DNA of 64,000 nucleotides from NCBI GenBank assembly GCA_052085365.1, contig JBQDFP010000009.1:21017-85016 (forward strand), written 5' to 3'. The notes beneath the pieces are model-generated. The model ran no database searches, was not told the DNA's origin, and saw only the letters and a list, made by a program, of their open reading frames with translations. This document shows positions 16,964-25,894 of this stretch, one piece after another (position 1 is the stretch's first letter; each line of letters begins with the position of its first letter). The position numbers and the translations under genes are program-made. This DNA is from Canibacter sp052085365. Its GTDB lineage: Bacteria > Actinomycetota > Actinomycetes > Actinomycetales > Microbacteriaceae.

Positions 16964-17001
16964 TGCGTGTGGACGGGCGGACACTCGTTCGTCCACACGC
17001 A
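16964..17001 (+). promoter_or_regulatory. Intercistronic stem-loop between gluB and gluC
   Basis: A perfect 12-pair stem (16964-16975 with 16990-17001) encloses a 14-base loop; no T-run follows. Such structures often stabilise binding-protein mRNA or cause partial termination before permease genes. Confidence 0.6.
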
Positions 17002-17035
17002 CTCCCGTTTAACCCACTGATGAAGGGAACCCCAA

Positions 17036-17686
17036 GTGGACGTGATCATTGCGAATCTCGGTGATATTCTCGCCGGATTCCTTATGACGCTCAGACTGCT
17101 TGTGTTCGGCGGGATAGGTGCGATGCTCATCGGGCTTATCATCAGCACTATGAGGATCTCTCCGATCGGCTCATTGCGCACTTTTGCAACCGCGTACACG
17201 GAACTTTTTCGAAATGTTCCGCTGACGCTACTGCTCATGTTCATGGTGTTCGTCCTTCCACTTATTGTGCCAAGCAAGCCACCGTATGAAGTGCTTGCGT
17301 CAATAGGTCTCGCGATCTATACCTCACCGTTCGTCGCAGAGGCACTTCGTAGCGGGATTAACGGTGTCCCAGTGGGGCAGGCAGAAGCGGCACGTTCGGT
17401 CGGGTTAACGTTCGGGCAAATCCTTACAATTATTGTCTTGCCTCAAGCGCTACGTATGGTGGTGCCGCCACTGATTAACGTGTTTATTGCGTTGACAAAA
17501 AATACCTCCGTTGCCGGCGGATTCTTTGTTGTGGAGCTGTTTGCTACGGCCAGACAGCTCACGAATGCGAACGGGCACGCGGTGCTGGCTATTTTGATGG
17601 GAGTCGCGGTCTTCTATCTCATCATTACGGTGCCGCTTGGCCTGATTGCCGGGCAGATTGAGAAGAAAGTTCGGGTGCTGCGATGA
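17036..17686 (+). CDS. gluC: Amino-acid ABC transporter permease, first subunit
   Basis: The 216-residue inner-membrane protein is a HisM/GlnP-type permease. About five hydrophobic helices are visible, with the TELFRNVPLTLLLMF segment and the EAA loop EALRSGINGVPVGQAEAA that couples to the ATPase. GTG 17036 follows GAAGGGA. Its TGA overlaps the gluD ATG, so the two permeases are coupled and probably form a heterodimer. Confidence 0.93.
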   Translation: MDVIIANLGDILAGFLMTLRLLVFGGIGAMLIGLIISTMRISPIGSLRTFATAYTELFRNVPLTLLLMFMVFVLPLIVPSKPPYEVLASIGLAIYTSPFVAEALRSGINGVPVGQAEAARSVGLTFGQILTIIVLPQALRMVVPPLINVFIALTKNTSVAGGFFVVELFATARQLTNANGHAVLAILMGVAVFYLIITVPLGLIAGQIEKKVRVLR

Positions 17687-18513
17687 CTGCTACCGCTACC
17701 GTTCTCTACGACGCTCCCGGGCCGAAGGCGCGAGCACGTTCACGCCTCATTTCGGTCATAGGCACACTTGCTTTGCTCCTACTGGTGGCATGGGTAATCT
17801 GGCGTCTGGCCCAACCACAAATCTCTGTGAACGGGGCAGAACGCCCGGGCATGTTCGACCCGAGTCGCTGGGACGTACTTCAAGATCCTGTCGTCTGGAA
17901 ATACATTGGTGCGGGTGCGCTCGCCACCCTGCGTGCCGCAGCCGTCGCTATTGTCGGCGCCATGCTCGTAGGTATTTTGTTCGCGTTTGGTCGCCTCGCT
18001 GATCTGGCAATTATTCGCATCCCGACGACGATCATTCTTGAGTTCTTCCGTGGCATGCCGGTGCTGCTAATGATGCTGTTCATCCTGTTGGTGGCGTCGA
18101 GCGGAGCCTTCTGGGCCGTGGTCATTGCCCTCATCATTTACAACGGTGCAATCGTTGGTGAAGCCCTCCGAGCCGGAATCGTCTCGCTCAATAAAGGACA
18201 GCGCGAGGCCGGATTGTCCATCGGGCTGAGCCCAGTACGAACTCGACTCATGATTGAATTTCCGCAAGCATTCACCCAAATGATGCCGATCTTGATCGCG
18301 CAAATGGTGGTGTTGCTGAAAGATACGTCGCTTGGCTATATCGTGGCCTACCCCGAGCTCGCATCCGTCGTGAAGAACCTGTCGAACTTCTACGGTAACG
18401 GCTACATGTTTACATTCTGGCTAATCGCTGTCGTTATATACCTCGCGATTAACCTCACCGTTTCATGGATCGGCCGCAGAAGCGTGAAATTCACGCAGAA
18501 GCGTACGCCCTAA
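17683..18513 (+). CDS. gluD: Amino-acid ABC transporter permease, second subunit
   Basis: The 276-residue permease has an N-terminal helix (about residues 25-46), an external loop and the HisM-type domain with EFFRGMPVLLMMLFIL and the EAA loop GEALRAGIVSLNKGQREAGL. The larger external N-terminal region matches GluD-type subunits. It starts at an ATGA overlap with gluC. The next gene begins 13 bases later and may be cotranscribed. Confidence 0.93.
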   Translation: MTATATVLYDAPGPKARARSRLISVIGTLALLLLVAWVIWRLAQPQISVNGAERPGMFDPSRWDVLQDPVVWKYIGAGALATLRAAAVAIVGAMLVGILFAFGRLADLAIIRIPTTIILEFFRGMPVLLMMLFILLVASSGAFWAVVIALIIYNGAIVGEALRAGIVSLNKGQREAGLSIGLSPVRTRLMIEFPQAFTQMMPILIAQMVVLLKDTSLGYIVAYPELASVVKNLSNFYGNGYMFTFWLIAVVIYLAINLTVSWIGRRSVKFTQKRTP

Positions 18514-18526
18514 GGCCACCGAGCGT

Positions 18527-19654
18527 ATGTCAGATGCGCCGCACTACGTCGACCCGGTAACGGGGGAGCAGTACTCGCTGAACGACCTTCGCTGGAAATC
18601 CGACGCTGGAAACCCGCTCATCGTTGCTGACCTACCGGGAATATCACGCGCCAACATTGAATATGCCACACGTGGTATATGGCGATTTAAGAAAGCTTTC
18701 GCCGCAAAACACACACAAATGGTGTCACTTGGTGAAGGCAACACACCACTCGTTGACACACCGTGGTTGAGTTCTGGGGCGCGCTGTAAAGTCGAATGGA
18801 CCAACCCCACCGGCAGCTTCAAAGACCGTGGTGCGAGCGTTATGGTGTCAATGCTGAAAACCCAAGGCCTGAGCTCAATTCTTGAAGATAGTTCTGGTAA
18901 CGGAGGATCAGCAATCGCTGCATACGGGGCTGCTGCAGGAATCGATGTGACCGTGTTTGCGCCAGAGAGTACCTCTGATGGAAAGCTCACCCAAGCAGCT
19001 GCCTACGGTGCCACTATTGTGAAGGTTCCTGGCCCGCGTCACGCCTCACAGTCCGCCGCAATACACGCGCACGAAATCGGGCGGGGATTTTACGCCAGTC
19101 ACAATTGGCATCCAATGTTTCTTGAAGGCACAAAAACCCTCGCATACGAGATCTGGGAGGACCTCGGCTACGAAGCTCCAGACAATGTCGTCGTGCCCGT
19201 AGGAGCAGGAAGCACCCTCCTGGGGTGTGCGATTGGGTTCGCTGAACTCAAACGTGCTGGACAGATTACGCAAGAACCGAAGCTCTATGCGGCACAACCC
19301 CTCAACTGCTCACCGATTGATGCCGCGTTCCGCGGTGAACAAACGCGACAAATACAACCGACGGTTGCAGAAGGAACGGCAATTGCACAGCCGCTACGTC
19401 TGAAACAAATTCTCGCTGCCCTGCGAGACACCGACGGTGGCACCATTGCCGTCACCGAGACAGAAATCCGTGAAGCTCACGCCCGGACCGCACGGCACGG
19501 CCTGTACGCGGAGCCCACGAGCGCTGTCGCTGTCGCCGGCTACCAGAAACTGCTTTCAACCAGCGAAGTCTCAGCCGAAGATACAAGTGTTGTCGTCCTG
19601 ACTGGGTCAGGACTCAAATCACCGACCAGCTCTTCAACGCAGATCCACCAATAA
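18527..19654 (+). CDS. thrC: Threonine synthase or related PLP-dependent enzyme
   Basis: The 375-residue protein belongs to fold-type II PLP enzymes. Lys99 in NPTGSFKDRGAS is the cofactor lysine; SSGNGGSA is the substrate-binding loop and the phosphate-cup loop PVGAGSTLLG is present. The N-terminus resembles threonine synthase, which makes threonine from O-phosphohomoserine. It lies 13 bases after gluD, outside any threonine operon, so another PLP lyase activity is possible. Start context is weak. The Ser/Thr-rich end runs to the convergent coaA. Confidence 0.75.
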   Translation: MSDAPHYVDPVTGEQYSLNDLRWKSDAGNPLIVADLPGISRANIEYATRGIWRFKKAFAAKHTQMVSLGEGNTPLVDTPWLSSGARCKVEWTNPTGSFKDRGASVMVSMLKTQGLSSILEDSSGNGGSAIAAYGAAAGIDVTVFAPESTSDGKLTQAAAYGATIVKVPGPRHASQSAAIHAHEIGRGFYASHNWHPMFLEGTKTLAYEIWEDLGYEAPDNVVVPVGAGSTLLGCAIGFAELKRAGQITQEPKLYAAQPLNCSPIDAAFRGEQTRQIQPTVAEGTAIAQPLRLKQILAALRDTDGGTIAVTETEIREAHARTARHGLYAEPTSAVAVAGYQKLLSTSEVSAEDTSVVVLTGSGLKSPTSSSTQIHQ

Positions 19655-19660
19655 CAACGG

Positions 19661-20662
19661 TCATAATTTCCGCAACAACACCTTTTGAACCCGGTGGTCG
19701 CTCTCCTTGCGCAGAATGAGTGTGGCACGGGGCCGGGTCGGACGGATGTTCTTTACCAGGTTGGGCTCATTAATTTCCGTCCAAAACTTGTCAGCTGTTG
19801 CAAGCGCAGTCTCATCATCGAGCTCAGCAAACTGTTTGAAATATGAATTAGGGTCAGAAAACGCGCTCTCCCGTAACCGCAGAAACCTGTCAAGAAACCA
19901 CTGCCGAATATCCCGAGCTCTCGCATCAACATAGATCGAAAAATCGAATAGATCACTCACAGCGAGCGGATGGTTGGGTGCGGGCGTTTGCAGCACGTTG
20001 ATGCCTTCGACGATCAGAATGTCGGGCTGACTGACGACAATACGCTCATCAGGCACAATGTCATACACGAGATGACTGTAGACCGGCGCAACCACCTCTG
20101 GAACGCCGGCCTTCACCTCGGACACGAACCGCAGCAGGGCACGTCGATCGTAGGACTCGGGGAATCCTTTTCGCTCAGTGAGCCCGCGTCGTTCAAGTTC
20201 TTCATTCGAATACAGAAACCCGTCAGTAGTAACCAAGTCCACTTTCGGGGTTTCGGGCCAGCGAGAGAGCAGATCGCGCAACACGCGCGCAACCGTTGAT
20301 TTTCCGACCGCAACCGACCCAGCAATACCGATCACAAACGGGGTCTTTTGTTCGTCAGCATGCTTTAAGAAGGTGCGAGTGCGTTCATGCATCTCCTGCT
20401 CGGCGATTGCGTACTGGTTAATGAGACGGCTCAGAGGCAAATACACTTCTGCGACCTCAGCCAAATCAAGGAATTCGCCCACACCGCGGATCGCTTCAAG
20501 TTCGTCATGAGACAGGTGCACATTCAGATCACTCGCTAGGCTCCCCCACTCGACACGAGGAATCTGTGTGTATGGCGAGAACTCATCAGCGCGAGGTGAA
20601 GCCATGCTCCCGGCACCCGCCGTAGGAACACTTTGCGTATTAAGGGTGGATCCTGCAGTCAT
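19661..20662 (-). CDS. coaA: Type I pantothenate kinase
   Basis: The 333-residue enzyme phosphorylates pantothenate, the first step of CoA synthesis. The P-loop GIAGSVAVGKST ends at residue 123; VDLVTTDGFLYSNEEL, GFPESYD and VEGINVLQ are type I signatures. Residues 1-30 are a non-conserved extension, so the real start could be ATG 20605; 20662 is used because it sits next to the divergent promoter region. It is transcribed away from glmS. Confidence 0.94.
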   Translation of the reverse strand: MTAGSTLNTQSVPTAGAGSMASPRADEFSPYTQIPRVEWGSLASDLNVHLSHDELEAIRGVGEFLDLAEVAEVYLPLSRLINQYAIAEQEMHERTRTFLKHADEQKTPFVIGIAGSVAVGKSTVARVLRDLLSRWPETPKVDLVTTDGFLYSNEELERRGLTERKGFPESYDRRALLRFVSEVKAGVPEVVAPVYSHLVYDIVPDERIVVSQPDILIVEGINVLQTPAPNHPLAVSDLFDFSIYVDARARDIRQWFLDRFLRLRESAFSDPNSYFKQFAELDDETALATADKFWTEINEPNLVKNIRPTRPRATLILRKESDHRVQKVLLRKL

Positions 20663-20679
20663 CTTTACTATCGTGCCAG

Positions 20680-20692
20680 TAAACTAAGTCGC
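20680..20692 (+). promoter_or_regulatory. glmS -10 box predicting a leaderless start
   Basis: TAAACT at 20680-20685 ends seven bases before the glmS ATG at 20693; CAGTCA about 18 bases upstream is a weak -35. No ribosome-binding site precedes the ATG. The 30-base gap to the divergent coaA start must hold both promoters. Confidence 0.45.
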
Positions 20693-22537
20693 ATGTGTGG
20701 AATTGTTGGATACGTCGGCTACGGCGACACCGAAAAAGTCTTGATGTCTGGTTTGTCGCGACTCGAATACCGCGGCTATGATTCAGCGGGAATCGCGATT
20801 ATCGATGACGAGGGTAACCTTGATGTGCGCAAGCGCTCAGGAAAGCTGCAAATGCTTCGCGAAGCGCTTGAAGCTGAACCAGTGCACGCGGGCACGACGG
20901 GACTGGGGCACACCCGGTGGGCGACGCACGGTGGCCCAACCGACGAGAACGCTCATCCGCACGTCAGCGAAGACGGCAAGCTGTCGCTGATTCACAACGG
21001 CATTGTCGAGAACTTTGCGGCACTGCGTGAGGAAATCGCGGATGCGGAGCTTGAGAGCGAAACCGACACTGAAGTGGTTGCCGTGCTGCTCGGGCGCGAA
21101 GTCCAACAAACAGGTGATCTTGAGCGAGCATTCCTGAACGTTGTCAAACGACTCGAAGGCACCTTCACGCTGCTCGCAGCACACCGTGATGAGCCCGGAA
21201 AAGTGGTGAGCGCCCGCCACCATTCACCGCTGGTCATTGGACTCGGCGAAGGGGAAAACTTCCTCGGCTCCGATGTTGCCGCCTTCGTTGAATACACGCG
21301 ACGCGCAGTCGCTGTGAACGAAGACAATATCGCAGTGATTACCGCTGACGGTGTGACGATCTCGGACTTTGCAGGCAACCCAGTCGAATTTGATGAATTT
21401 GAAATTGAGTGGGACCCAGAGGCCGCAGATAAAGGCGGCTGGTCGTCATTCATGGCGAAAGAGATCAGTGAACAGCCGGAAGCAATTGACCACACGCTGC
21501 GCGGTCGCGTCCACCAGGACCACATTGAGATTCCTGAACTGACGGAACTTGGAGATGACTGGATTCAGGGCATCAACCGCATTGTGATCACCGCATGTGG
21601 AACCGCCTCGTATGCGTCAATGATTGGCGAGTACGGTATAGAACGCTGGGCACGTATTCCCGTAGAGGTCGAGCTCAGTCACGAGTTCCGATACCGGGAA
21701 CCACTCATTGATGAAAGCACACTCGTGATTTCGGTGAGCCAATCGGGCGAAACAATGGACACTTTGATGGCCGTGAAGTATGCGAAAGAAATGGGCGCGC
21801 GCACGCTGTCCGTCTGCAATACGCAGAGCGCGACGATTCCTCGCGAATCAGACGCAGCTGTCTACACGCATGCCGGTCCCGAAGTGGCGGTAGCTTCAAC
21901 GAAAGCATTCTTGGCGCAGGTCGTTGCTCTGCAACTGATTGCGCTGCATATTGGCCGTGTGCGCGGTGTGCTTGATGCTCAGGAACAAACGAATGCGGTG
22001 GCCGAGTTGAATGCGCTGCCAGAACGAGTACGCGAAGCGGTGAACACTCATGACGAAGTGAAGCAGCTAGCACACTGGATGGCCGACTCGCGGTCAGTGC
22101 TGTTCCTGGGGCGAAACGTGGGGTATCCGACCGCGCTTGAAGGTGCGCTCAAACTGAAAGAGATCGCTTACATTCATGCTGAAGGCTTCGCCGCTGGTGA
22201 GCTCAAACACGGACCAATCGCGCTCATAGACCACGGCCAGCCCGTTTTCGTCCTGGTGCCGAGCCCACGAGTTGCGCCGGTGATGCACGCGAAAGTTTTG
22301 TCGAATATCCAAGAAATTCGTGCACGTGGTGCGCGGGTGATTGCGATTGTTGAGACGGGCGACACCTCGGTGTTGCCCTATGCCGATGAAGTAATTCGCT
22401 TGCCGTTGACCGACGCCATGTTTGAACCGCTGCTGCAGGTGATCCCCCTGCAATGGTTTGCGCTTGAACTGTCAACAGCGAAAGGACTTGATGTGGATCA
22501 GCCACGTAACCTTGCCAAATCGGTGACCGTCGAATAA
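20693..22537 (+). CDS. glmS: Glutamine-fructose-6-phosphate aminotransferase (isomerizing)
   Basis: The 614-residue enzyme makes glucosamine-6-phosphate, the entry to UDP-GlcNAc. The start is fixed by chemistry: MCGIVGYVG exposes Cys1, the glutaminase nucleophile, after Met removal. The amidotransferase domain has GHTRWATHG and HNGIVENF; two SIS domains follow with TACGTASYA and SVSQSGETMDTL; the end NLAKSVTVE is invariant. The frame is open 20 codons further upstream, but those residues would block the active Cys. acpS follows. Confidence 0.98.
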   Translation: MCGIVGYVGYGDTEKVLMSGLSRLEYRGYDSAGIAIIDDEGNLDVRKRSGKLQMLREALEAEPVHAGTTGLGHTRWATHGGPTDENAHPHVSEDGKLSLIHNGIVENFAALREEIADAELESETDTEVVAVLLGREVQQTGDLERAFLNVVKRLEGTFTLLAAHRDEPGKVVSARHHSPLVIGLGEGENFLGSDVAAFVEYTRRAVAVNEDNIAVITADGVTISDFAGNPVEFDEFEIEWDPEAADKGGWSSFMAKEISEQPEAIDHTLRGRVHQDHIEIPELTELGDDWIQGINRIVITACGTASYASMIGEYGIERWARIPVEVELSHEFRYREPLIDESTLVISVSQSGETMDTLMAVKYAKEMGARTLSVCNTQSATIPRESDAAVYTHAGPEVAVASTKAFLAQVVALQLIALHIGRVRGVLDAQEQTNAVAELNALPERVREAVNTHDEVKQLAHWMADSRSVLFLGRNVGYPTALEGALKLKEIAYIHAEGFAAGELKHGPIALIDHGQPVFVLVPSPRVAPVMHAKVLSNIQEIRARGARVIAIVETGDTSVLPYADEVIRLPLTDAMFEPLLQVIPLQWFALELSTAKGLDVDQPRNLAKSVTVE

Positions 22538-22573
22538 ACGGCTGGTGGTGCTGAATAACAGGTGTGAGGCTCA

Positions 22574-23002
22574 ATGATCTACGGAATCGGAGTCGACAGT
22601 GTCGATATTGCACGCTTCGAGGCACAGCTCGAGAAAACGCCAGCACTGCTCACCAGGCTGTTCACACCCGACGAGCGTGACCTGGCTTCGGCGTCATTAG
22701 CGGCAAGGTTTGCGGCAAAAGAAGCACTCGTGAAGGCATTCGGTGACTCGTCCCTTGTGGTTCAGTCGGAGCACCCTCCTGAGCCGGGTGAGACTGTTGT
22801 GCTCGGATGGCAAGATATCGAAGTGCTTCGCGTTCCAAAAACCCGGCCTGAGTTCACGCGAACCACGGGCCTTGACTGCATGATGCACGCTGCAGGAGTA
22901 ACTAGAGCGCACTTGTCGCTCACACACGACGGCGGGCTCGCTACCGCGTTTGTTGTGCTTGAAGCGAGTGTTCCAACCCGCGACAACACTGAACGCGAGT
23001 AA
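22574..23002 (+). CDS. acpS: Holo-[acyl-carrier-protein] synthase
   Basis: The 142-residue phosphopantetheinyl transferase activates acyl-carrier protein from CoA. The magnesium-site motif GIGVDSVDIARF (Asp8) and the RFAAKEALVKAFG helix with its Glu are present, as is the HLSLTHDGG strand. GTGAGG upstream of ATG 22574 is a fair ribosome-binding site. The product of coaA upstream feeds the CoA used here. Confidence 0.94.
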   Translation: MIYGIGVDSVDIARFEAQLEKTPALLTRLFTPDERDLASASLAARFAAKEALVKAFGDSSLVVQSEHPPEPGETVVLGWQDIEVLRVPKTRPEFTRTTGLDCMMHAAGVTRAHLSLTHDGGLATAFVVLEASVPTRDNTERE

Positions 23003-23030
23003 CCTCGGGTGCAACGGTGAGGAGTGCGGC

Positions 23031-24185
23031 GTGAGAAGTGGCAGAATGCGAGTCGCTGAAGTTTCAGTAGCGGCAATTCGGGAGAATGTGCGTACGCTTC
23101 GAGCGCGCACAGGTGGCAACTTGATTGCCGTGATTAAAGCAAATGGCTACGGTCACGGGCGTGAAATCGTTGCGAAAGCCGCAATGGATGGTGGTGCGAC
23201 GCAGCTCGGCGTTGCTGACCTCGAAGAAGCACTGCTCTTACGTGAATCAGGAATAGATGCGCCTCTCTTATGTTGGTTGCACGGGACTGACGTTGACTTT
23301 GGTGAAGCGCTCGCCACCCGCATTGAACTCGGTGTCAATCACCTGTCACAGCTCGAACAGGTGGCAGAGGCGCGAGAAACACGACGTAAACGTGGCGCCG
23401 TGCAAGCTCAAGCTCCTGCCGTCATCCAATTCAAACTTGACACCGGACTGAGCAGAAATGGTGCCGGAGAAGGCGAATGGGAAGAACTCTTTGCCCGCGC
23501 TGCAGAGCTCGAACGGGACGGCGCAGTGCGAGTACGAGGAGTCTTTAGTCACCTTGCAAATGCTGGCGAAGAGAGCGATCTTGAACAAGCCGCACAGTTC
23601 GATCGTGCGATCGCATTATCACACAAGCACGGCATTGATCCACCTCTGAAACACTTAGCGGCGAGCGCTGCCACACTGAACCGACCAAGTCTGCGCTACA
23701 ACACGGTGCGGGTTGGTATGGCGTGCTTTGGATTAAGCCCGTTTGCGGGCGTCACGAGCGCTGACCTTGGATTGAGGCCAGCGATGAGGCTGCGTGCAGA
23801 AATTGTGTCGCTCAGGGAAGTGAACGCAGGGACCGGGGTGTCGTACGGCTACAACTATCGAGCCGTGGAAGACACTGTATTAGCGCTTGTCCCGGTGGGA
23901 TACGCTGACGGGATGCCACGCGCGCTGAACAACTCGGGCGCGACAGTATCGGTGCACGGGCAACATCGACCCATTGTTGGACGCATCGGTATGGACCAGT
24001 GCATTGTTGACCTCGGTCGTGAACTGGGGGCGAGAGTCACACTTGGAGACAAAGTGGTGCTGTTCGGTGATCCGGAACAGGGCGACCCGCCAGTTGAAGA
24101 TTGGGCGGACCGTTTACACACCATCAACTATGAAGTCGTGGCACGACTGGGGTCTAGGCTCAGCCGTGTTGCGGTAGACCTGTGA
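23031..24185 (+). CDS. alr: Alanine racemase
   Basis: The 384-residue PLP enzyme makes D-alanine for peptidoglycan. Lys36 in AVIKANGYGHG binds PLP, and the catalytic-Tyr region GVSYGYNY, the VGRIGMDQCIVDL strand and the RLGSRLSRV end are intact. GTG 23031 is supported by AGGAG at 23020-23024, six bases upstream; ATG 23046 is also possible. It opens a run of closely spaced genes ending in tsaD. Confidence 0.95.
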   Translation: MRSGRMRVAEVSVAAIRENVRTLRARTGGNLIAVIKANGYGHGREIVAKAAMDGGATQLGVADLEEALLLRESGIDAPLLCWLHGTDVDFGEALATRIELGVNHLSQLEQVAEARETRRKRGAVQAQAPAVIQFKLDTGLSRNGAGEGEWEELFARAAELERDGAVRVRGVFSHLANAGEESDLEQAAQFDRAIALSHKHGIDPPLKHLAASAATLNRPSLRYNTVRVGMACFGLSPFAGVTSADLGLRPAMRLRAEIVSLREVNAGTGVSYGYNYRAVEDTVLALVPVGYADGMPRALNNSGATVSVHGQHRPIVGRIGMDQCIVDLGRELGARVTLGDKVVLFGDPEQGDPPVEDWADRLHTINYEVVARLGSRLSRVAVDL

Positions 24186-24219
24186 GCGGCTTGCACCCGT
24201 GACCTCTATTGCGGGGCGG

Positions 24220-24231
24220 TATTGTTGTAGC
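24220..24231 (+). promoter_or_regulatory. -10 box before tsaE, leaderless start
   Basis: TATTGT at 24220-24225 ends six bases before GTG 24232. No clear -35 is visible. It is part of a recurring pattern in this window. Confidence 0.4.
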
Positions 24232-24762
24232 GTGACAGAATCGACCCGCTTCACCATCACGGACCCAGACGAGATGCATGCCCTGGGTCAGCAACTTGGT
24301 GCACAGCTTCGTGCCGGTGACCTGGTTCTGCTGACTGGCCCCCTCGGCGCCGGTAAAACAACGCTCACACGCGGTATCGGCGACGGGTTGAACGTGCGCG
24401 GCCCGGTGACCAGTCCTACCTTTGTGCTTGCGAGGACGCACCCCTCGCTGGATGATGGCCCGTCGCTGGTGCATGTTGATGCGTACCGTTTAGCTGATAG
24501 CACTGAACTGGATGATCTCGACCTTGATTTCAACAGCTCGGTGGTCGTCGCCGAATGGGGGGACGGGTTAATTGACGCCGGTGATAGTTGGCTGCATCTG
24601 GTGATCGCGCGTCCCGAGGGCGACATCGTCGACGCGGACGATGTCGCCGACGCTGAGCAACACTGGGACGAAGAACCGATCGAGCCTCGGCTCGTGACCA
24701 TCACCCGTCACGGCGCGCGCTGGATTGACCTAGAGATATTACTGCCGGGGGAGCACACATGA
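24232..24762 (+). CDS. tsaE: tRNA t6A biosynthesis ATPase TsaE
   Basis: The 176-residue ATPase works with TsaB and TsaD to make N6-threonylcarbamoyladenosine at tRNA position 37. The P-loop GPLGAGKTT (about residues 36-44), the TSPTFVLARTH switch and VHVDAYRL are conserved. An acidic C-terminal insertion (about 130-165) is common in actinobacteria. GTG 24232 lies six bases after a -10 box; an upstream in-frame start at 24199 is less likely. The ATGA at 24759 overlaps tsaB. Confidence 0.94.
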   Translation: MTESTRFTITDPDEMHALGQQLGAQLRAGDLVLLTGPLGAGKTTLTRGIGDGLNVRGPVTSPTFVLARTHPSLDDGPSLVHVDAYRLADSTELDDLDLDFNSSVVVAEWGDGLIDAGDSWLHLVIARPEGDIVDADDVADAEQHWDEEPIEPRLVTITRHGARWIDLEILLPGEHT

Positions 24763-25397
24763 CGTTTATGGAAAAGACAGGAAGTGTTCCGCACAGTGAC
24801 GAAGTGCTACTCGCTATTGACTCATCACTGGGGAGCGTCGCCGCCGTGTCGGTCGGTGACACGGCCTGGCAAGTAGCGCATGCTGACCCGCTGGGTCATG
24901 CCGAAAACATTGGAAACCTGATCATCCAAGCGTTGCAACTTGCCGATGTACGTGCTGCGCAAGTAACCGGTGTCGTAATGGGGGTCGGTCCGGGACCATT
25001 CACCGGGCTTCGCGTCGGTATGGCTGCGGCTCACGGTTTCGCGTCGGGCAATGCTGTTCCTCTTCTTCCGGTGGTGAGTCATGAGGGGAACGCGTATGAG
25101 CTGGCGGTCGGTGAGGTCCGTGTCGTGCAGGACGCTCGGCGTAAAGAACTGTTTATTTCAGACTGGGTACGGACTACAGACTCCGCGCCACCCCTACTGG
25201 TTACACAGCCACGTGTGGTGCCACGTGAAGGCTATGAGCCAACTGATCACGATGTGACACCTGAGGCAGTGTCAGGAATCGGTCTGCTGGCCGCAGCGCT
25301 GCATAAGCTTCAGTCAGGCGAACCGTTTGCGGCACCTGAGGCGCTTTATCTGAGAGACCCTGACGTGCGACCTCCAGCCAAGCGGGTCGCGCTGTGA
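24759..25397 (+). CDS. tsaB: tRNA t6A biosynthesis protein TsaB
   Basis: The 212-residue protein is the inactive ASKHA-fold partner of TsaD. Signatures are LAIDSSLGSVAAVSVGD near the N-terminus, VVMGVGPGPFTGLRVGMAAAHGFA in the middle and the Tyr-Leu-Arg end (ALYLRDPDV). It overlaps tsaE (ATGA) and rimI (GTGA), so the operon is tightly coupled. Confidence 0.94.
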   Translation: MTFMEKTGSVPHSDEVLLAIDSSLGSVAAVSVGDTAWQVAHADPLGHAENIGNLIIQALQLADVRAAQVTGVVMGVGPGPFTGLRVGMAAAHGFASGNAVPLLPVVSHEGNAYELAVGEVRVVQDARRKELFISDWVRTTDSAPPLLVTQPRVVPREGYEPTDHDVTPEAVSGIGLLAAALHKLQSGEPFAAPEALYLRDPDVRPPAKRVAL

Positions 25398-25894
25398 TTC
25401 CTCCAGTGATGAGGAGCGCACAGGTCACAGATGTCGATGAGATCGTGCGGTTAGAAACAGAACTTTTTGGCACAGACGCATGGAGCGAAGCGCTAGTTGA
25501 ATCCGAATTAACGGGCGATTTTCGGGACTATTATGTTGTTGACCGTGCGGGCGAAATCTTGGGATATGCCGGGATTCTCACGATCGGTGCCGAAGCTGAT
25601 GTGCAAACAGTTGCAGTGTCGAACCAAATCCGTCGTCACGGCTGGGGGCGTAAGCTCTTGGCCCAGCTGTTGAACGCGGCGGTTCAGAGAAAATCAACTC
25701 AGGTGTTCTTGGAAGTGCGCGCAGACAACCACGCAGCCCAACAGCTGTATATTGACCTCGGGTTCGTCGAAATTGGTCGACGGACCGCGTACTATCAACC
25801 CGACGGAGTCGACGCCATCGTGATGCGGCTTCACGGCGCCGCACTGCGTGAAGCTGCCGCGCTCTATCGCGCGAAAACTGAGGAGACCACATGA
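25394..25894 (+). CDS. rimI: Ribosomal-protein-alanine N-acetyltransferase RimI
   Basis: The 166-residue GNAT enzyme acetylates protein N-termini, classically S18. The acetyl-CoA loop has NQIRRHGWGRKLLAQLL and the end of the fold contains the LEVRADNHAAQQLYIDLGF signature. GTG 25394 overlaps the tsaB stop. Position between tsaB and tsaD is conserved in actinobacteria, which supports the name over other GNATs. Confidence 0.9.
   Translation: MIPPVMRSAQVTDVDEIVRLETELFGTDAWSEALVESELTGDFRDYYVVDRAGEILGYAGILTIGAEADVQTVAVSNQIRRHGWGRKLLAQLLNAAVQRKSTQVFLEVRADNHAAQQLYIDLGFVEIGRRTAYYQPDGVDAIVMRLHGAALREAAALYRAKTEETT

Noticed and set aside
20633..20692. Upstream start for glmS
   Set aside because: It would bury the N-terminal Cys nucleophile.
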